Assembly: GCF_031626495.1 (NCBI RefSeq)
Contig: NZ_JAMQOJ010000009.1
Location: forward strand, 62,001 to 126,000
Length of the DNA: 64,000 bases
Direction of reading: 5' to 3'
Origin: Natrinema sp031626495
Lineage (GTDB): Archaea > Halobacteriota > Halobacteria > Halobacteriales > Natrialbaceae
Positions within the stretch are counted from its first letter, which is position 1; the number at the start of each line of letters is the position of its first letter. Both the position numbers and the translations under genes were made by a program. Positions 31,589-39,882 of the stretch are shown here, piece after piece. The notes beneath the pieces are model-generated. The model was not told the DNA's origin and made no database searches. It saw only the letters and a list, made by a program, of their open reading frames with translations.

Positions 31589-32122
31589 CTACGGACTCTC
31601 GCCCCTCGGTTTTGGCGGCTCATGTGCTGTCGACTCGATGCGTTCCTTGAAGAAGACGAGCTCCTTGTTGGTGTGATCGTAGAGCTTGGCCTTCCCGTCG
31701 AGAACGGTGGTGAAGAGCCGTTTTAGCAACCGGCCCCGATGGTTGTTCGGGAAGTCCATCCAGACGGCGTGTGACATCCGGGTTCCATCCTCGGTCTCTT
31801 CGAGCCGAATCGTACCACCTTCGGGGATTCGAACGGTGACAAGCCCACGAAGAACCGGATAGTACGCTGTCCCAGTCCAGACCGCCACGTGTGGATGATC
31901 GATGTACTGGAAGCGGCCGTGCAGGTCGGCGTACATCCCAGCGACTTCTTCCGCTTGGTGAAATGTCGCACCCTCGCGCGGACGATTATCAGGTGTGTCG
32001 TACTCGAGTCCGTAGTGTTCTTCGGGGTTCGATGCCGTCCAGTGGACGGGGTCTGTTACGTACTCCCAGATTTCTTTGGGCGAGGCGTCGATGACGATTT
32101 CCGCTTTGTCGGTGACGTACAT
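31589..32122 (-). CDS. SRPBCC (START-like) family protein
   Basis: A 177-residue protein of the polyketide-cyclase/START-like fold: EIVIDASPKEIWEYVTDPVHW at the N-terminus is the first strand and helix, followed by curved beta strands such as GRFQYIDHPHVAVWTGTAYY. Such proteins bind hydrophobic ligands in a central cavity. The ATG at 32122 matches the usual start of this family. It is 16 bases downstream of a small membrane gene. Confidence 0.75.
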   Translation of the reverse strand: MYVTDKAEIVIDASPKEIWEYVTDPVHWTASNPEEHYGLEYDTPDNRPREGATFHQAEEVAGMYADLHGRFQYIDHPHVAVWTGTAYYPVLRGLVTVRIPEGGTIRLEETEDGTRMSHAVWMDFPNNHRGRLLKRLFTTVLDGKAKLYDHTNKELVFFKERIESTAHEPPKPRGESP

Positions 32123-32138
32123 GGCTTGATTCCTCGAT

Positions 32139-32438
32139 TCAGCGCGCAAAGGCGTTGTACAGCCATGCGAATGCGTACATCACGACGAAGCTGATCACCG
32201 CTGCTTCGACCATGCCAGCCACCGTCCCGACGACGGTCGGCTCGAAGAACAGGTGCCACTGTTCCATCGCCTCGACTGCCCCCTCGTAGACGCCGACCGC
32301 TCCGAAGACACCGAGGAGGAGCATCACGATGGCAGAGACGACTGCTGCTGCGCCCGCCAGTGCCAGCGCATCGAGGTGCGTCACACTGGTCGTGGATTCA
32401 GGTTCGTACGTGTCCTGATGAGTGGTCGTCGTGCTCAT
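32139..32438 (-). CDS. Small two-helix membrane protein (holin-like annotation in relatives)
   Basis: A 99-residue protein. A hydrophilic start of ~25 residues is followed by two long hydrophobic helices (LALAGAAAVVSAIVMLLLGV and AGMVEAAVISFVVMYAFAWL). Similar haloarchaeal and bacterial proteins are often called bacteriophage holin, but nothing here supports lysis, and the name is probably only a fold-level annotation. It is upstream of the SRPBCC gene in the same unit. Confidence 0.6.
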   Translation of the reverse strand: MSTTTTHQDTYEPESTTSVTHLDALALAGAAAVVSAIVMLLLGVFGAVGVYEGAVEAMEQWHLFFEPTVVGTVAGMVEAAVISFVVMYAFAWLYNAFAR

Positions 32439-32759
32439 GACTAGAGATACGCTCCTCTCATTCAAGCGGGTTCCTCTTACAATTCGAAAGGGAGAGTCGC
32501 TCTGTCAACACTGCACGGGACTATGGCGCGAGAAACAGCGGTACTACGCTCACTTCTGTGAGACCTCTCTACGAAAGAACAAGCAACAATCAGCGAACCG
32601 GATCAGTGGCGCACAGTAACTGTTGAGCGCGAACGCAGTCCTCGAACGGTTAACCACAGCTAATAACACGGAGTACCTTCGAATCCAAGAATTACCCCAC
32701 CGGACTACCACCGTTTCTTAAGAGCAACTAACAAAACAGATGACTGTGATGGTTTAGAT
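32439..32759. other. Intergenic region between divergent units
   Basis: A 321-base non-coding stretch. It contains a short open frame (32422-32619) without coding character and a TATA-like TTCTTAAGA near 32714 that could serve the permease gene starting at 32760. I see no repeat or RNA gene here. Confidence 0.4.
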
Positions 32760-34163
32760 ATGCAAGCCGCCCTCGTCGACGGAATTCTCGAGTCGCTACG
32801 GATCGGCGTCGGGTTCCTCTGGATGGCAACTTGGGCGATCATCATGGGGCTCGTCATCACGAGCCTCGTCCAAGTCTACGTCTCGAAAGAGCGAATGGCC
32901 AAAGTACTCGGAGAGGGAGACCTGAGGGGCCTCACGAAGGCAACAGTGTTCGGCGCCGCGAGTAGTGGCTGTAGCTTCGGCGCCGTCGCCATCAGTAAGG
33001 GCCTGTTCAAGAAGGGGGCCCACGCGGTGAACTTTCTGGCATTCATGTTCGCCTCGACGAACCTGATCGTCGAACTTGGGCTGATGATCCTCATCCTCCT
33101 CGGGTGGGAGTTTTTGGTTGCCGAACTCCTTGGCGGCGTCATTCTCATCGCCGTGATGGCAATGCTCGTCCATCTGACGCTCCCCGAGAACCTGTTTGAG
33201 CAAGTCCGGCAGGAACTGAATCAACGCGACCGCGACCAAGGGATCACTGAGGACCCGACCTGCGGAATGGAAGGCAAAGACGAGTACTCGCTGGTGACTG
33301 ACGGGGGCGAGACGCTGAAGTTCTGCTCGAGGGGCTGTATGGAGACATACCAGCAGGAAGTCGCCAGTAGTGGCGGGTGGCGCGACGAACTGCTCTCGTG
33401 GGGCGGGTGGTACAAAATCGGGAATCAGTATCGCAAGGAGTGGTCGATGATCTGGAAGGACGTCATCGCGGGCTTTCTCATTTCAGGGTTCGTCATCGTC
33501 TTCGTCCCCCAGCGGGTGTGGAACACCCTGTTCATCCAGGGAGACGGACTACTCGTCAGCGCCGAGAACGCCATCATGGGTGTGGCAATTGCCGTCATAA
33601 GCTTCGTCGGGAGCATCGGCAACGTCCCGTTCGCCGTCGCGTTGTGGGGCGGCGGTGTCAGCTTCGCCGGTGTCATCGCGTTCGTCTACGCCGATCTCAT
33701 CACGATTCCGGTCCTGAACGTCTACCGGAAGTACTACGGCTGGAAGGTCATGTTGTACATCCTCGGCGTCTTCTTCGTGACGATGGCCTTCACCGGCTTC
33801 CTCATGGAGCAACTGTTCGCGGCGCTCGACATTATCCCGAATCTCGCTGGGGGTCAGACGGCGTCCGAACAGAAGTACTTCGAGGTCAACTACACCTTCT
33901 ACCTCAACATCATCGCGTTCGCGCTCTCGGGATTCCTCCTGTACGTCTACCGACGTGGCCTTGGTGCCCCGGGCCAGTACCGCGACCCGGTCTGTGGAAT
34001 GCGGACCGACGATAGCGGGCCAAGTCTCACCCATGACGGCGAGACGTACTACTTCTGCTCGAAGCGGTGCAAACGCTCGTTCGAGAACCATCCCAACGAG
34101 TTCGCACAGCATCACCCAGGGGTTGCAGGGGCAGAGTCTTCACAGAGCCATGAGCATCACTGA
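32760..34163 (+). CDS. Permease (DUF318/ArsP-like) with two YHS metal-binding domains
   Basis: A 467-residue membrane protein. The N-terminal permease half has FGAASSGCSFGAVAISKGLF and FLAFMFASTNLIVELGLMIL, typical of DUF318/ArsP-type permeases. A YHS domain at ~residues 155-200 has DPTCGM and FCSRGCM. A second permease half contains SFVGSIGNVPFAVALWGGGV. A C-terminal YHS domain has YRDPVCGMRTDD and YYFCSKRCKRSF. YHS domains bind copper or related metals, so it may move a soft metal or a metalloid compound. A C-terminal remnant of a paralogue lies at 55432-55620. Confidence 0.8.
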   Translation: MQAALVDGILESLRIGVGFLWMATWAIIMGLVITSLVQVYVSKERMAKVLGEGDLRGLTKATVFGAASSGCSFGAVAISKGLFKKGAHAVNFLAFMFASTNLIVELGLMILILLGWEFLVAELLGGVILIAVMAMLVHLTLPENLFEQVRQELNQRDRDQGITEDPTCGMEGKDEYSLVTDGGETLKFCSRGCMETYQQEVASSGGWRDELLSWGGWYKIGNQYRKEWSMIWKDVIAGFLISGFVIVFVPQRVWNTLFIQGDGLLVSAENAIMGVAIAVISFVGSIGNVPFAVALWGGGVSFAGVIAFVYADLITIPVLNVYRKYYGWKVMLYILGVFFVTMAFTGFLMEQLFAALDIIPNLAGGQTASEQKYFEVNYTFYLNIIAFALSGFLLYVYRRGLGAPGQYRDPVCGMRTDDSGPSLTHDGETYYFCSKRCKRSFENHPNEFAQHHPGVAGAESSQSHEHH

Positions 34164-34253
34164 GCACCGCGTCTCGACTCCGAAGAGCGTGCGCGGCGTC
34201 TAGGGTCCTGCAAGCCCAATCACAACTGGTACAGCGATGTCTGGCCAATTCAC

Positions 34254-34895
34254 ATGCATGAACGAATATCAGAGCAACTCGAGGTGGGATGGATGAATCG
34301 ACGGCGAGCCGATGCAATCGTCGGTCTCATCGTCACTGCCGTCGTTATCATCGGTGGAGCACTCAGCTGGCAAGCGTACCAGCAACAGCAGGCGTTCGAG
34401 CAGATGGGATCGATGATGGGGACCTCAATGGGAGCAGTTCACGGAACGAACCCACTTTGGTACGTCCTCGGAACCATCCTCGTCTCGGTTGTCATCGGCG
34501 GAGGGTATCTGATGATTCGCGACGACGTCACCAGCACGGAAGCGGTCGATCGGCAAGGGAGCGATGTCTCGGATCAAATCGACCAGGAACGCTCTGAATT
34601 CGAATCCCAACCGTCGACCAACACCGCTCAACCAAGTGACGGCATCAATCCAGAAACACAGCCTCGGGCCCGCGTACTGGACCTGTTGCCGGACGACGAA
34701 CGCCGCATCCTCGAACCGGTCCTCTCCTCGCCGGGCATCACGCAAATCGAACTCCGGGATCGGTCGGACTTCTCGAAGAGCAAGGTGAGCCAGACGGTCA
34801 GTGCACTCGAAAAGCGTGGCCTGCTATACCGCGAACGTCAGGGGCGGACATACCGGATCTATCCGAGTGACGACCTGAAGCAGACGCAGAGCTAG
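34254..34895 (+). CDS. Membrane-anchored winged-helix regulator
   Basis: A 213-residue protein. Two membrane helices span residues ~20-45 (AIVGLIVTAVVIIGGALSW) and ~65-85 (WYVLGTILVSVVIGGGYLM), with the Met-rich stretch GSMMGTSMGAVHG facing outside. A ~60-residue linker follows, then a C-terminal winged helix (LLPDDERRILEPVLSSPGIT, then SKSKVSQTVSALEKRG). The Met-rich outer loop could sense copper and pass it to the DNA-binding domain. An alternative start is ATG 34293. It lies between the YHS permease and a tiny gene. Confidence 0.65.
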   Translation: MHERISEQLEVGWMNRRRADAIVGLIVTAVVIIGGALSWQAYQQQQAFEQMGSMMGTSMGAVHGTNPLWYVLGTILVSVVIGGGYLMIRDDVTSTEAVDRQGSDVSDQIDQERSEFESQPSTNTAQPSDGINPETQPRARVLDLLPDDERRILEPVLSSPGITQIELRDRSDFSKSKVSQTVSALEKRGLLYRERQGRTYRIYPSDDLKQTQS

Positions 34896-34948
34896 CATCT
34901 GCTAGCGCCTGTCGAACCGTTTTGTAGCTGGATATCGTATCCTCTCGC

Positions 34949-35110
34949 ATGTGTAACCGCCACGTCGCTCACATGATTGCGGACTACGAGGCGGCGAGGC
35001 TCGACGAAGACGAGGAGGAGACCAACAGGTCCGAGTCTCGCGATGCGGAACAGACGACAGGGAATCAGTCCGGATTGCTGGTAACTCTCAGAAGCCGCCT
35101 CGCTCGGTAA
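34949..35110 (+). CDS. Small hypothetical protein (53 aa)
   Basis: A short frame from ATG 34949 to TAA 35108-35110. The start reads MCNRHVAHMIADYEAARLDE, then an acidic stretch and a basic end (LLVTLRSRLAR). It has haloarchaeal codon use and acidic bias, and N-terminal Cys and His close together. I do not recognise it. It may be a real small gene or a chance frame. Confidence 0.4.
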   Translation: MCNRHVAHMIADYEAARLDEDEEETNRSESRDAEQTTGNQSGLLVTLRSRLAR

Positions 35111-35233
35111 TCACTGGCCAAGTCGATCTCACTCGCTGTCTCGAAGACTGGGATAGGGTTCTACCCGTTTGAAGCCGACGACTTCTGATTAGAAAGAATA
35201 ACTGCAATCAATCAGGCCAGCCTAACTCGTTGT

Positions 35234-35896
35234 ATGGGAGCGGATGCCCTCCATCCTGATGGGTTCGACGACAGTGGCGGAGATGAATCGCGCTACCAGC
35301 CGTTGCCCTCCTCGATCGCACAAATGACGGCGATAGGTGTGTACGCACTCGTCGCTGGCGTCCTCCTCATGGGTCTGTCCTTTCTCACGAATCCGGTTCC
35401 AGATCCCTCCTTCCCGTGGGCGACGCTCCCCGAGTCGTTCAGAGTCGCCTACACCCAGCCGCGGATCGAGCACTGGCCGGTCACCTACACCGTCGGCCTG
35501 TGGCTCGTCGTCTTCACGCTTCCGCTCGGGTTGATGAACGCTTACCACCGCTACGGGTCACGGTTCTTGTTTCGACCGAGTACGTGGCTCGCAGCACTGC
35601 CCGTGACGGTGATGCTCGCGTTCACCACCTACTGCCGGTTCTTCTGGCCCAAGCTCCAGCCGCCGACGTGGAACGCCCCCTCGTACACGCTCGTCTGCTG
35701 GGGCTACTGCTCGACATACGACCCGATCTGGAGTAATCTCGCCTACGCTGTCGCCATCTTTGGTGCGGGTGGCACCTACCTCGCCTATCGGGAGTCGTCG
35801 TACGCGAAGCACGCGCTCGCGACGTTCGGGATTCTCGCGTTCCCGCTGGGCCTCCCCGCCGTGTACGACGCCTATCGGCGTCACGCACGTGTCTGA
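35234..35896 (+). CDS. Five-helix membrane protein
   Basis: A 220-residue protein with hydrophobic segments near residues 33-52, 78-98, 115-133, 155-172 and 190-208. Aromatic and Cys-containing segments, such as TVMLAFTTYCRFFWPKLQPP and SYTLVCWGYCSTYDPIWSN, give a CxxxC on the outer side. No family is recognised. It faces a converging gene fragment of the DUF4396 type. Confidence 0.6.
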   Translation: MGADALHPDGFDDSGGDESRYQPLPSSIAQMTAIGVYALVAGVLLMGLSFLTNPVPDPSFPWATLPESFRVAYTQPRIEHWPVTYTVGLWLVVFTLPLGLMNAYHRYGSRFLFRPSTWLAALPVTVMLAFTTYCRFFWPKLQPPTWNAPSYTLVCWGYCSTYDPIWSNLAYAVAIFGAGGTYLAYRESSYAKHALATFGILAFPLGLPAVYDAYRRHARV

Positions 35897-35952
35897 GACG
35901 AGTGACCCGGGGCCGGGTTTCGATGTCGATGCGGCCCGTCCAGACAACGTCG

Positions 35953-36283
35953 CTAATCAGCGGCCTGTGCCTGTCCGCTTGACTGGCTCTGCCCCATCTC
36001 ATCGGGGTTCTTCATTCCCTCCTTAACGCCTACGTGGACCAGCGCGGCGTTGACCGGGAACGCGAAGACGAACCCGACCGACGACCAGCGTCCAGACGCC
36101 TTTCATCAGCGATGGCAACTCCTGATTCCGCTCGCGGATTTCCCACCAGAGGGTGCCCACGGACGCGACGACAAATAGCGCCCAGACGCCCATTGCGAGC
36201 GGGTCCGAAAGAATCGGTTTCATGACGTGGCGAACCGGTGCGAGCGCGTGTTCGATCTGTGTGAGGAGTCCTTGGAGTTGCAT
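35953..36283 (-). pseudogene. DUF4396-like short membrane protein broken by a 4-base duplication
   Basis: From ATG 36283 the frame reads MQLQGLLTQIEHALAPVRHV, then WALFVVASVGTLWWEIRERN and GVWTLVVG before it becomes nonsense. In the shifted frame the protein continues as GFVFAFPVNAALVHVGVKEG and ends at a stop at 35953. The switch coincides with the tandem CCGACCGA at 36074-36081. Removing one CCGA restores a single reading frame ending like DUF4396 (GFxxAxPVN). This may be a pseudogene, a phase-variable gene or a sequencing error. Confidence 0.6.
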
Positions 36284-36611
36284 AGTCTACGGAATAGCTG
36301 AACTAATTCGAGGCTATGCGGTATCGTCTGCTCCTCGACGGATCGCTACATGATCTAGTTGGGGAAGATAACTTTCTGCAGTTGTGGTTAACATTCCAAA
36401 GTTGGTCGGATCACCGATCTCGGCACTCATCGGTTGCAGCAGTTCGGAGCGTGCCAATCCACTCCCCGGACGAATTCGGTAGAGATGAACGGTTCTATTT
36501 CTGGGAAACGATTAGAGCGCCCTATACACGTTCTCGGACGTTCTCCTGCGTGGATTCACACCCATCGAGATAACTCCCGAGCGGTCCTACGAGTAACCGA
36601 GGAGAAAGACA
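36284..36611. other. Intergenic region, no gene seen
   Basis: A 328-base stretch. I see no coding frame with haloarchaeal bias, no inverted repeat and no convincing TATA box for the gene at 36612. Confidence 0.4.
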
Positions 36612-36908
36612 ATGACCAACTTCAAACTCGGCGGCTGGCTGCTCGTGGCGCTCGCGATCATCGGACTCGCGTTCGCCGCCCCCGTAGTCAGCGCACACGG
36701 CACCGACACGGCTGCTGACGACGCGCCCACTGACAACGCTACCGCTGATGACTGGGCGGCCTGGATGGAGGCGCAGATAACCGAGCACATGGGCCCTGGT
36801 AGCGTCGAGTGGATGGAATCGCACATGGGTGTGACCGTCGACGAGATGGCTCAGGACATGGCTAACGACGACTACAACGGCGGGATGTACGGGCAGGGCC
36901 ACTGCTGA
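36612..36908 (+). CDS. Small secreted Met/His-containing protein
   Basis: A 98-residue protein with a Sec-type signal (LLVALAIIGLAFAAPVVSAH). The mature part is acidic with MEAQITEHMGPGSVEWMESH and ends NGGMYGQGHC. Met, His and the terminal Cys could bind Cu(I) outside the cell. It begins a row of plus-strand metal-related genes. No homologous family is known to me. Confidence 0.6.
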   Translation: MTNFKLGGWLLVALAIIGLAFAAPVVSAHGTDTAADDAPTDNATADDWAAWMEAQITEHMGPGSVEWMESHMGVTVDEMAQDMANDDYNGGMYGQGHC

Positions 36909-36969
36909 TAGGCCCTGACCGTTTCGATCGCTTCGACCGAATACCGAAACTCACCACCAATTCACAATC

Positions 36970-37296
36970 ATGACGAAACCCACCACTCACCTCGGACGCA
37001 CTGCTCGTCGACTCGCGCTACTCTCCGTCCCACTGCTGGTCGCAGCGACTGGAACAGCTGCTGCCCACGGCGGCGGCATGATGGGCGGACTCGGCGGCTT
37101 CGGGATGCTCGGAGGCGGAATGTTCCTCTGGCCGTTGCTCCTGATCGGACTCGTCCTGCTCCTCATGTACGGGACTAACCGCGAGGAATCGGCCTCTGGG
37201 CCGGATACTGCACTCGCCGAACTCCGCGAGCGCTACGCGCGGGGTGAACTCTCGGACGAGGAGTTCGAGAACCGACGATCCTCGCTCACCCAGTGA
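36970..37296 (+). CDS. SHOCT-tailed membrane protein, copy 1
   Basis: A 108-residue protein with a signal-like helix (LALLSVPLLVAATGTAAAHG), a glycine/methionine-rich stretch (GGGMMGGLGGFGMLGGGMFL), a membrane helix and a C-terminal SHOCT domain (LRERYARGELSDEEFENRRS). SHOCT is a short module often at protein ends. It mediates oligomerisation or binding, but the function is poorly known. Sister proteins lie at 38250, 39114, 44183 and 54419. Confidence 0.8.
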   Translation: MTKPTTHLGRTARRLALLSVPLLVAATGTAAAHGGGMMGGLGGFGMLGGGMFLWPLLLIGLVLLLMYGTNREESASGPDTALAELRERYARGELSDEEFENRRSSLTQ

Positions 37297-37413
37297 GTAT
37301 CAACACCCTCCGTTCATGTACCCTTCCACGTCGTCCACATACATTCGTATTGCCGGCTGGCACCTTCGGGGGTGCTACAGCGACCACGAGAGAGTGGACC
37401 CGAATGACGGGGC

Positions 37414-37432
37414 GATTTGCTGGGTCAGCAAA
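37414..37432. promoter_or_regulatory. Operator-like palindrome before the DUF302 operon
   Basis: The arms TTTGCTG and CAGCAAA flank GGT, preceded by GA, giving 17 of the bases found in the perfect palindrome at 29673-29693. A weak TATA-like TTATGCA begins 13 bases further on, and the first small gene starts at 37650. The 353-base gap 37297-37649 otherwise holds no gene that I can support. Confidence 0.5.
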
Positions 37433-37649
37433 CGGACCTGGCCGGTTATGCATCGTGCAATCGTCCATAGTATTGTGGAGAGAAGGAACGAGCACACAAA
37501 ATGTTGAAAACGCAACTGAGCTAACCTGACGACAAGAACTCTCCGACTCCGTCGGGGACGACTCAAGCGATCTGAACAGAACTCGGCGTGCGTCGACTCC
37601 AGTCACGGACTGACTCGAAACGCGCGTCACGACAAAACCAACCACCACA

Positions 37650-37823
37650 ATGAACGACTCACAACACAATATCCAAATCGACTCACGAGAGCAACGCAGA
37701 CAGGCTGCCGAACGCCGACGACTCCGCGCATTCACCGCCTCAGAAGCATCTGGCGGTGCTGGATTGACCGAAGCGGAAGCAACGAAGCTCATCGCGAGCT
37801 TGGAACGCAAAAACACCCAATAG
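37650..37823 (+). CDS. Small charged protein preceding DUF302
   Basis: A 57-residue protein from ATG 37650 to TAG 37821-37823: MNDSQHNIQIDSREQRRQAA, then a helical charged segment ending LIASLERKNTQ. It has coding-like composition and ends 4 bases before the DUF302 start. The position suggests translational coupling. The function is unknown. The Arg/Glu-rich ending 'LTEAEATKLIASLE' resembles a short SHOCT-like helix pair, but this is weak. Confidence 0.5.
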   Translation: MNDSQHNIQIDSREQRRQAAERRRLRAFTASEASGGAGLTEAEATKLIASLERKNTQ

Positions 37824-37827
37824 ACCA

Positions 37828-38247
37828 ATGACGTATACCATCACCACAACGATTGATGCACAGTTCGACGATGTCGTAACCGCAGTCACGACCGCACTAC
37901 AGGACGAAGGCTTCGGCATCCTCTGTGACATCAACGTCAAAACGACCCTGAAGGAAAAGCTCGATGTCGACGTAGACCAATACCGGATTCTCGGGGCGTG
38001 TAACCCTCCACTCGCCCACGAAGGCCTCGCCGAAGAGCCGGAATTGGGGGCCCTGCTCCCGTGTAACGTCATCGTCTACGAGACGGATGCCGGTGACGTC
38101 GTCGTGAGCGCCGTCGACCCCCAGCAACTGGTCGGCATCACGGAGAATCCAGACCTCGACGAGATCGCGGTCGACGTCCACGAACGATTCGAGCGTGTCA
38201 TCGCAACGATCTCAGACGAGTTGGGAACGGTGCCGGAGGAGGAGTGA
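37828..38247 (+). CDS. DUF302 family protein
   Basis: A 139-residue cytosolic protein. The family pattern is seen in FDDVVTAVTTALQDEGFGIL, then DQYRILGACNPPLAHEGLAE, then LGALLPCNVIVYETDAGDVV. DUF302 has a small alpha/beta fold and is frequently found next to thioredoxin, DoxX and metal genes. Its biochemistry is not established. It overlaps a GTG of the next frame by four bases, so the SHOCT gene following it is coupled. Confidence 0.85.
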   Translation: MTYTITTTIDAQFDDVVTAVTTALQDEGFGILCDINVKTTLKEKLDVDVDQYRILGACNPPLAHEGLAEEPELGALLPCNVIVYETDAGDVVVSAVDPQQLVGITENPDLDEIAVDVHERFERVIATISDELGTVPEEE

Positions 38248-38249
38248 CG

Positions 38250-38603
38250 ATGTCTTCGTCGAATCAACTCGACACCACGACTATCGTGCTCCTGATCCTC
38301 GGGGCGATCATCGTCCTCCCGTTGCTCACCATGGGGATGGGGTTCGGTGGCATGATGGGCTACGGCGGGATGATGGGCTACGGCGGGACCACCAGTGGGT
38401 GGTGGCCGTTCGTCGGGATGCTCGTCCCACTCATCTTCCTCCTCATCCTCCTTGGCGGTGGCTACCTCGTCTTCCGACGTGCGAATGAAAGCCAGACGTC
38501 TCGAAACCCCGCGATGGAAGAACTCCGCACGGCGTACGCTCGCGGCGACCTCACCGACGAAGAGTTCGAATCCCGCCGCGAGAAACTCGAACGGTCGGGG
38601 TAA
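38250..38603 (+). CDS. SHOCT-tailed membrane protein, copy 2
   Basis: A 117-residue protein with two membrane helices, joined by a Met/Gly-rich loop (MGFGGMMGYGGMMGYGGTTS), and the SHOCT domain ELRTAYARGDLTDEEFESRR at the end. The start ATG 38250 follows the DUF302 stop by 2 bases, and a GTG at 38244 is an alternative. Tight spacing makes 37650-38603 one operon. Confidence 0.8.
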   Translation: MSSSNQLDTTTIVLLILGAIIVLPLLTMGMGFGGMMGYGGMMGYGGTTSGWWPFVGMLVPLIFLLILLGGGYLVFRRANESQTSRNPAMEELRTAYARGDLTDEEFESRREKLERSG

Positions 38604-38779
38604 ACCCAACGAGTACACACCGCGATTCGGATACCACAAGCCCGTGTACTCGATTTTGTTCCTCAGGCTCCGTCCTATCACACCTGTGCGAGCGTGTCTT
38701 CGAATCAAAGAAATGGGGGGCTCTCAGCTTACGGTTCTGAATAGTAATGTGGTTAAGTTACAATACCGTAGTATACAAT

Positions 38780-39088
38780 GTGACCGAAGTAATCCTCTTC
38801 ACCCAAGAGACGTGCGGAGCATGCGCAACACAGAGGGAGAAAAACGACGGCCTCAAGGACAAGTATCCGGACGTGGAATTCAAAGAGGTCGACATTCAGA
38901 CGGACCTCGAAACAGCCGAAGAATACGGCGTCCGAAAGACGCCGACGACACTCGTCTACGCGAACGGAGAGCAAACCGCCGAGTTCATCGGCATCGTCGA
39001 CCGGAACGACCTCGAGTCAGCCATCGAGCGCGCGACCCAGCAATCGTCTGGATTCGTCCAGCGCCTCGTCGATGTGGTGCGAAAATAA
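38780..39088 (+). CDS. Thioredoxin-family protein with CGAC active site
   Basis: A 102-residue thioredoxin fold. The active-site motif is TQETCGACATQREK instead of WCGPC. The cis-Pro is in RKTPTTLVYANGEQ. Such non-canonical thioredoxins may reduce metal-blocked thiols or partner proteins. The GTG at 38780 directly precedes the first strand (EVILFTQE), so it is preferred over ATG 38747. It precedes the cupredoxin gene by 25 bases. Confidence 0.8.
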   Translation: MTEVILFTQETCGACATQREKNDGLKDKYPDVEFKEVDIQTDLETAEEYGVRKTPTTLVYANGEQTAEFIGIVDRNDLESAIERATQQSSGFVQRLVDVVRK

Positions 39089-39113
39089 CGACCAACAGAC
39101 CGATTCAAACCAC

Positions 39114-39860
39114 ATGACGAACTATAACCGACGTCAGTTCCTGGGAGTACTCGGTTCCGGCGCAGTCGCCGGTGTAGGGATCTCTCAGCCAGCGAGCGCA
39201 CAGGAGACGCCCGTCGTGAAGATGGGCAACAACTACTTCGACCCGATCGGACTCCACGTCGAACCCGGCACGACCGTTCGCTTCGAGCTTGCGGCCGGAG
39301 CCCACTCGGCGACCGCCTACGAGAATCGGATTCCATCCGACGCCAGCGCATTCGACAGTGGAACCATCTCGTCGGGAAGCTTCGAGTACACGTTCGAAGA
39401 GCCAGGCACATACGACTACTACTGCATCCCGCACAAGTCGGTCGGGATGGTCGGCCGCATCGTCGTTGGCAGCCCCGGCGGTCCGGCCGAAGAGAGCTCA
39501 ATCCCCAACGGCGAGGTCCCCGATAGCGAGACGATCGTCCAGAACGGCGCCGTAGCCATCGGCTCGGACGTCGAGGGAAGCGGGAGTGCCGATGGCGGCA
39601 TGATGGGGCCCGGCGGCATGATGGGTGGCTCGAGGGGCGGGTGGGGCGGCGTCCCGTTCGTCGGCGGAGCACTCGGAATGCTGGGCCTGGTCGGCGGACT
39701 CCTCTACTGGGCACTCGGACGAGGTGATGTACCTCACGAGAGTGACGGTTCCGCGATGGAAACCCTCCAACGCCGTTACGCACGAGGCGAGATCGACGAA
39801 GAAGAGTTCCAGAAGCGTCGTGAGCGGTTGGAGACTGGGGAAGAAGACGCGTCCCAGTAA
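39114..39860 (+). CDS. Cupredoxin with membrane helix and SHOCT tail
   Basis: A 248-residue fusion. The twin-arginine signal NRRQFLGVLGSGAVAGVGIS is followed by a halocyanin-like cupredoxin (residues ~35-125) with His in GAHSATAY and Cys, His and Met in YYCIPHKSVGM. A Met/Gly-rich linker (GGMMGPGGMMGGSRGG) leads to one membrane helix and a cytoplasmic SHOCT domain (LQRRYARGEIDEEEFQKRR). It joins an outer copper site to an inner SHOCT module, which I have not seen described. The start at 39114 fixes the signal. Confidence 0.85.
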   Translation: MTNYNRRQFLGVLGSGAVAGVGISQPASAQETPVVKMGNNYFDPIGLHVEPGTTVRFELAAGAHSATAYENRIPSDASAFDSGTISSGSFEYTFEEPGTYDYYCIPHKSVGMVGRIVVGSPGGPAEESSIPNGEVPDSETIVQNGAVAIGSDVEGSGSADGGMMGPGGMMGGSRGGWGGVPFVGGALGMLGLVGGLLYWALGRGDVPHESDGSAMETLQRRYARGEIDEEEFQKRRERLETGEEDASQ

Positions 39861-39882
39861 GGCGCAGTGTCGTCGGACATTT

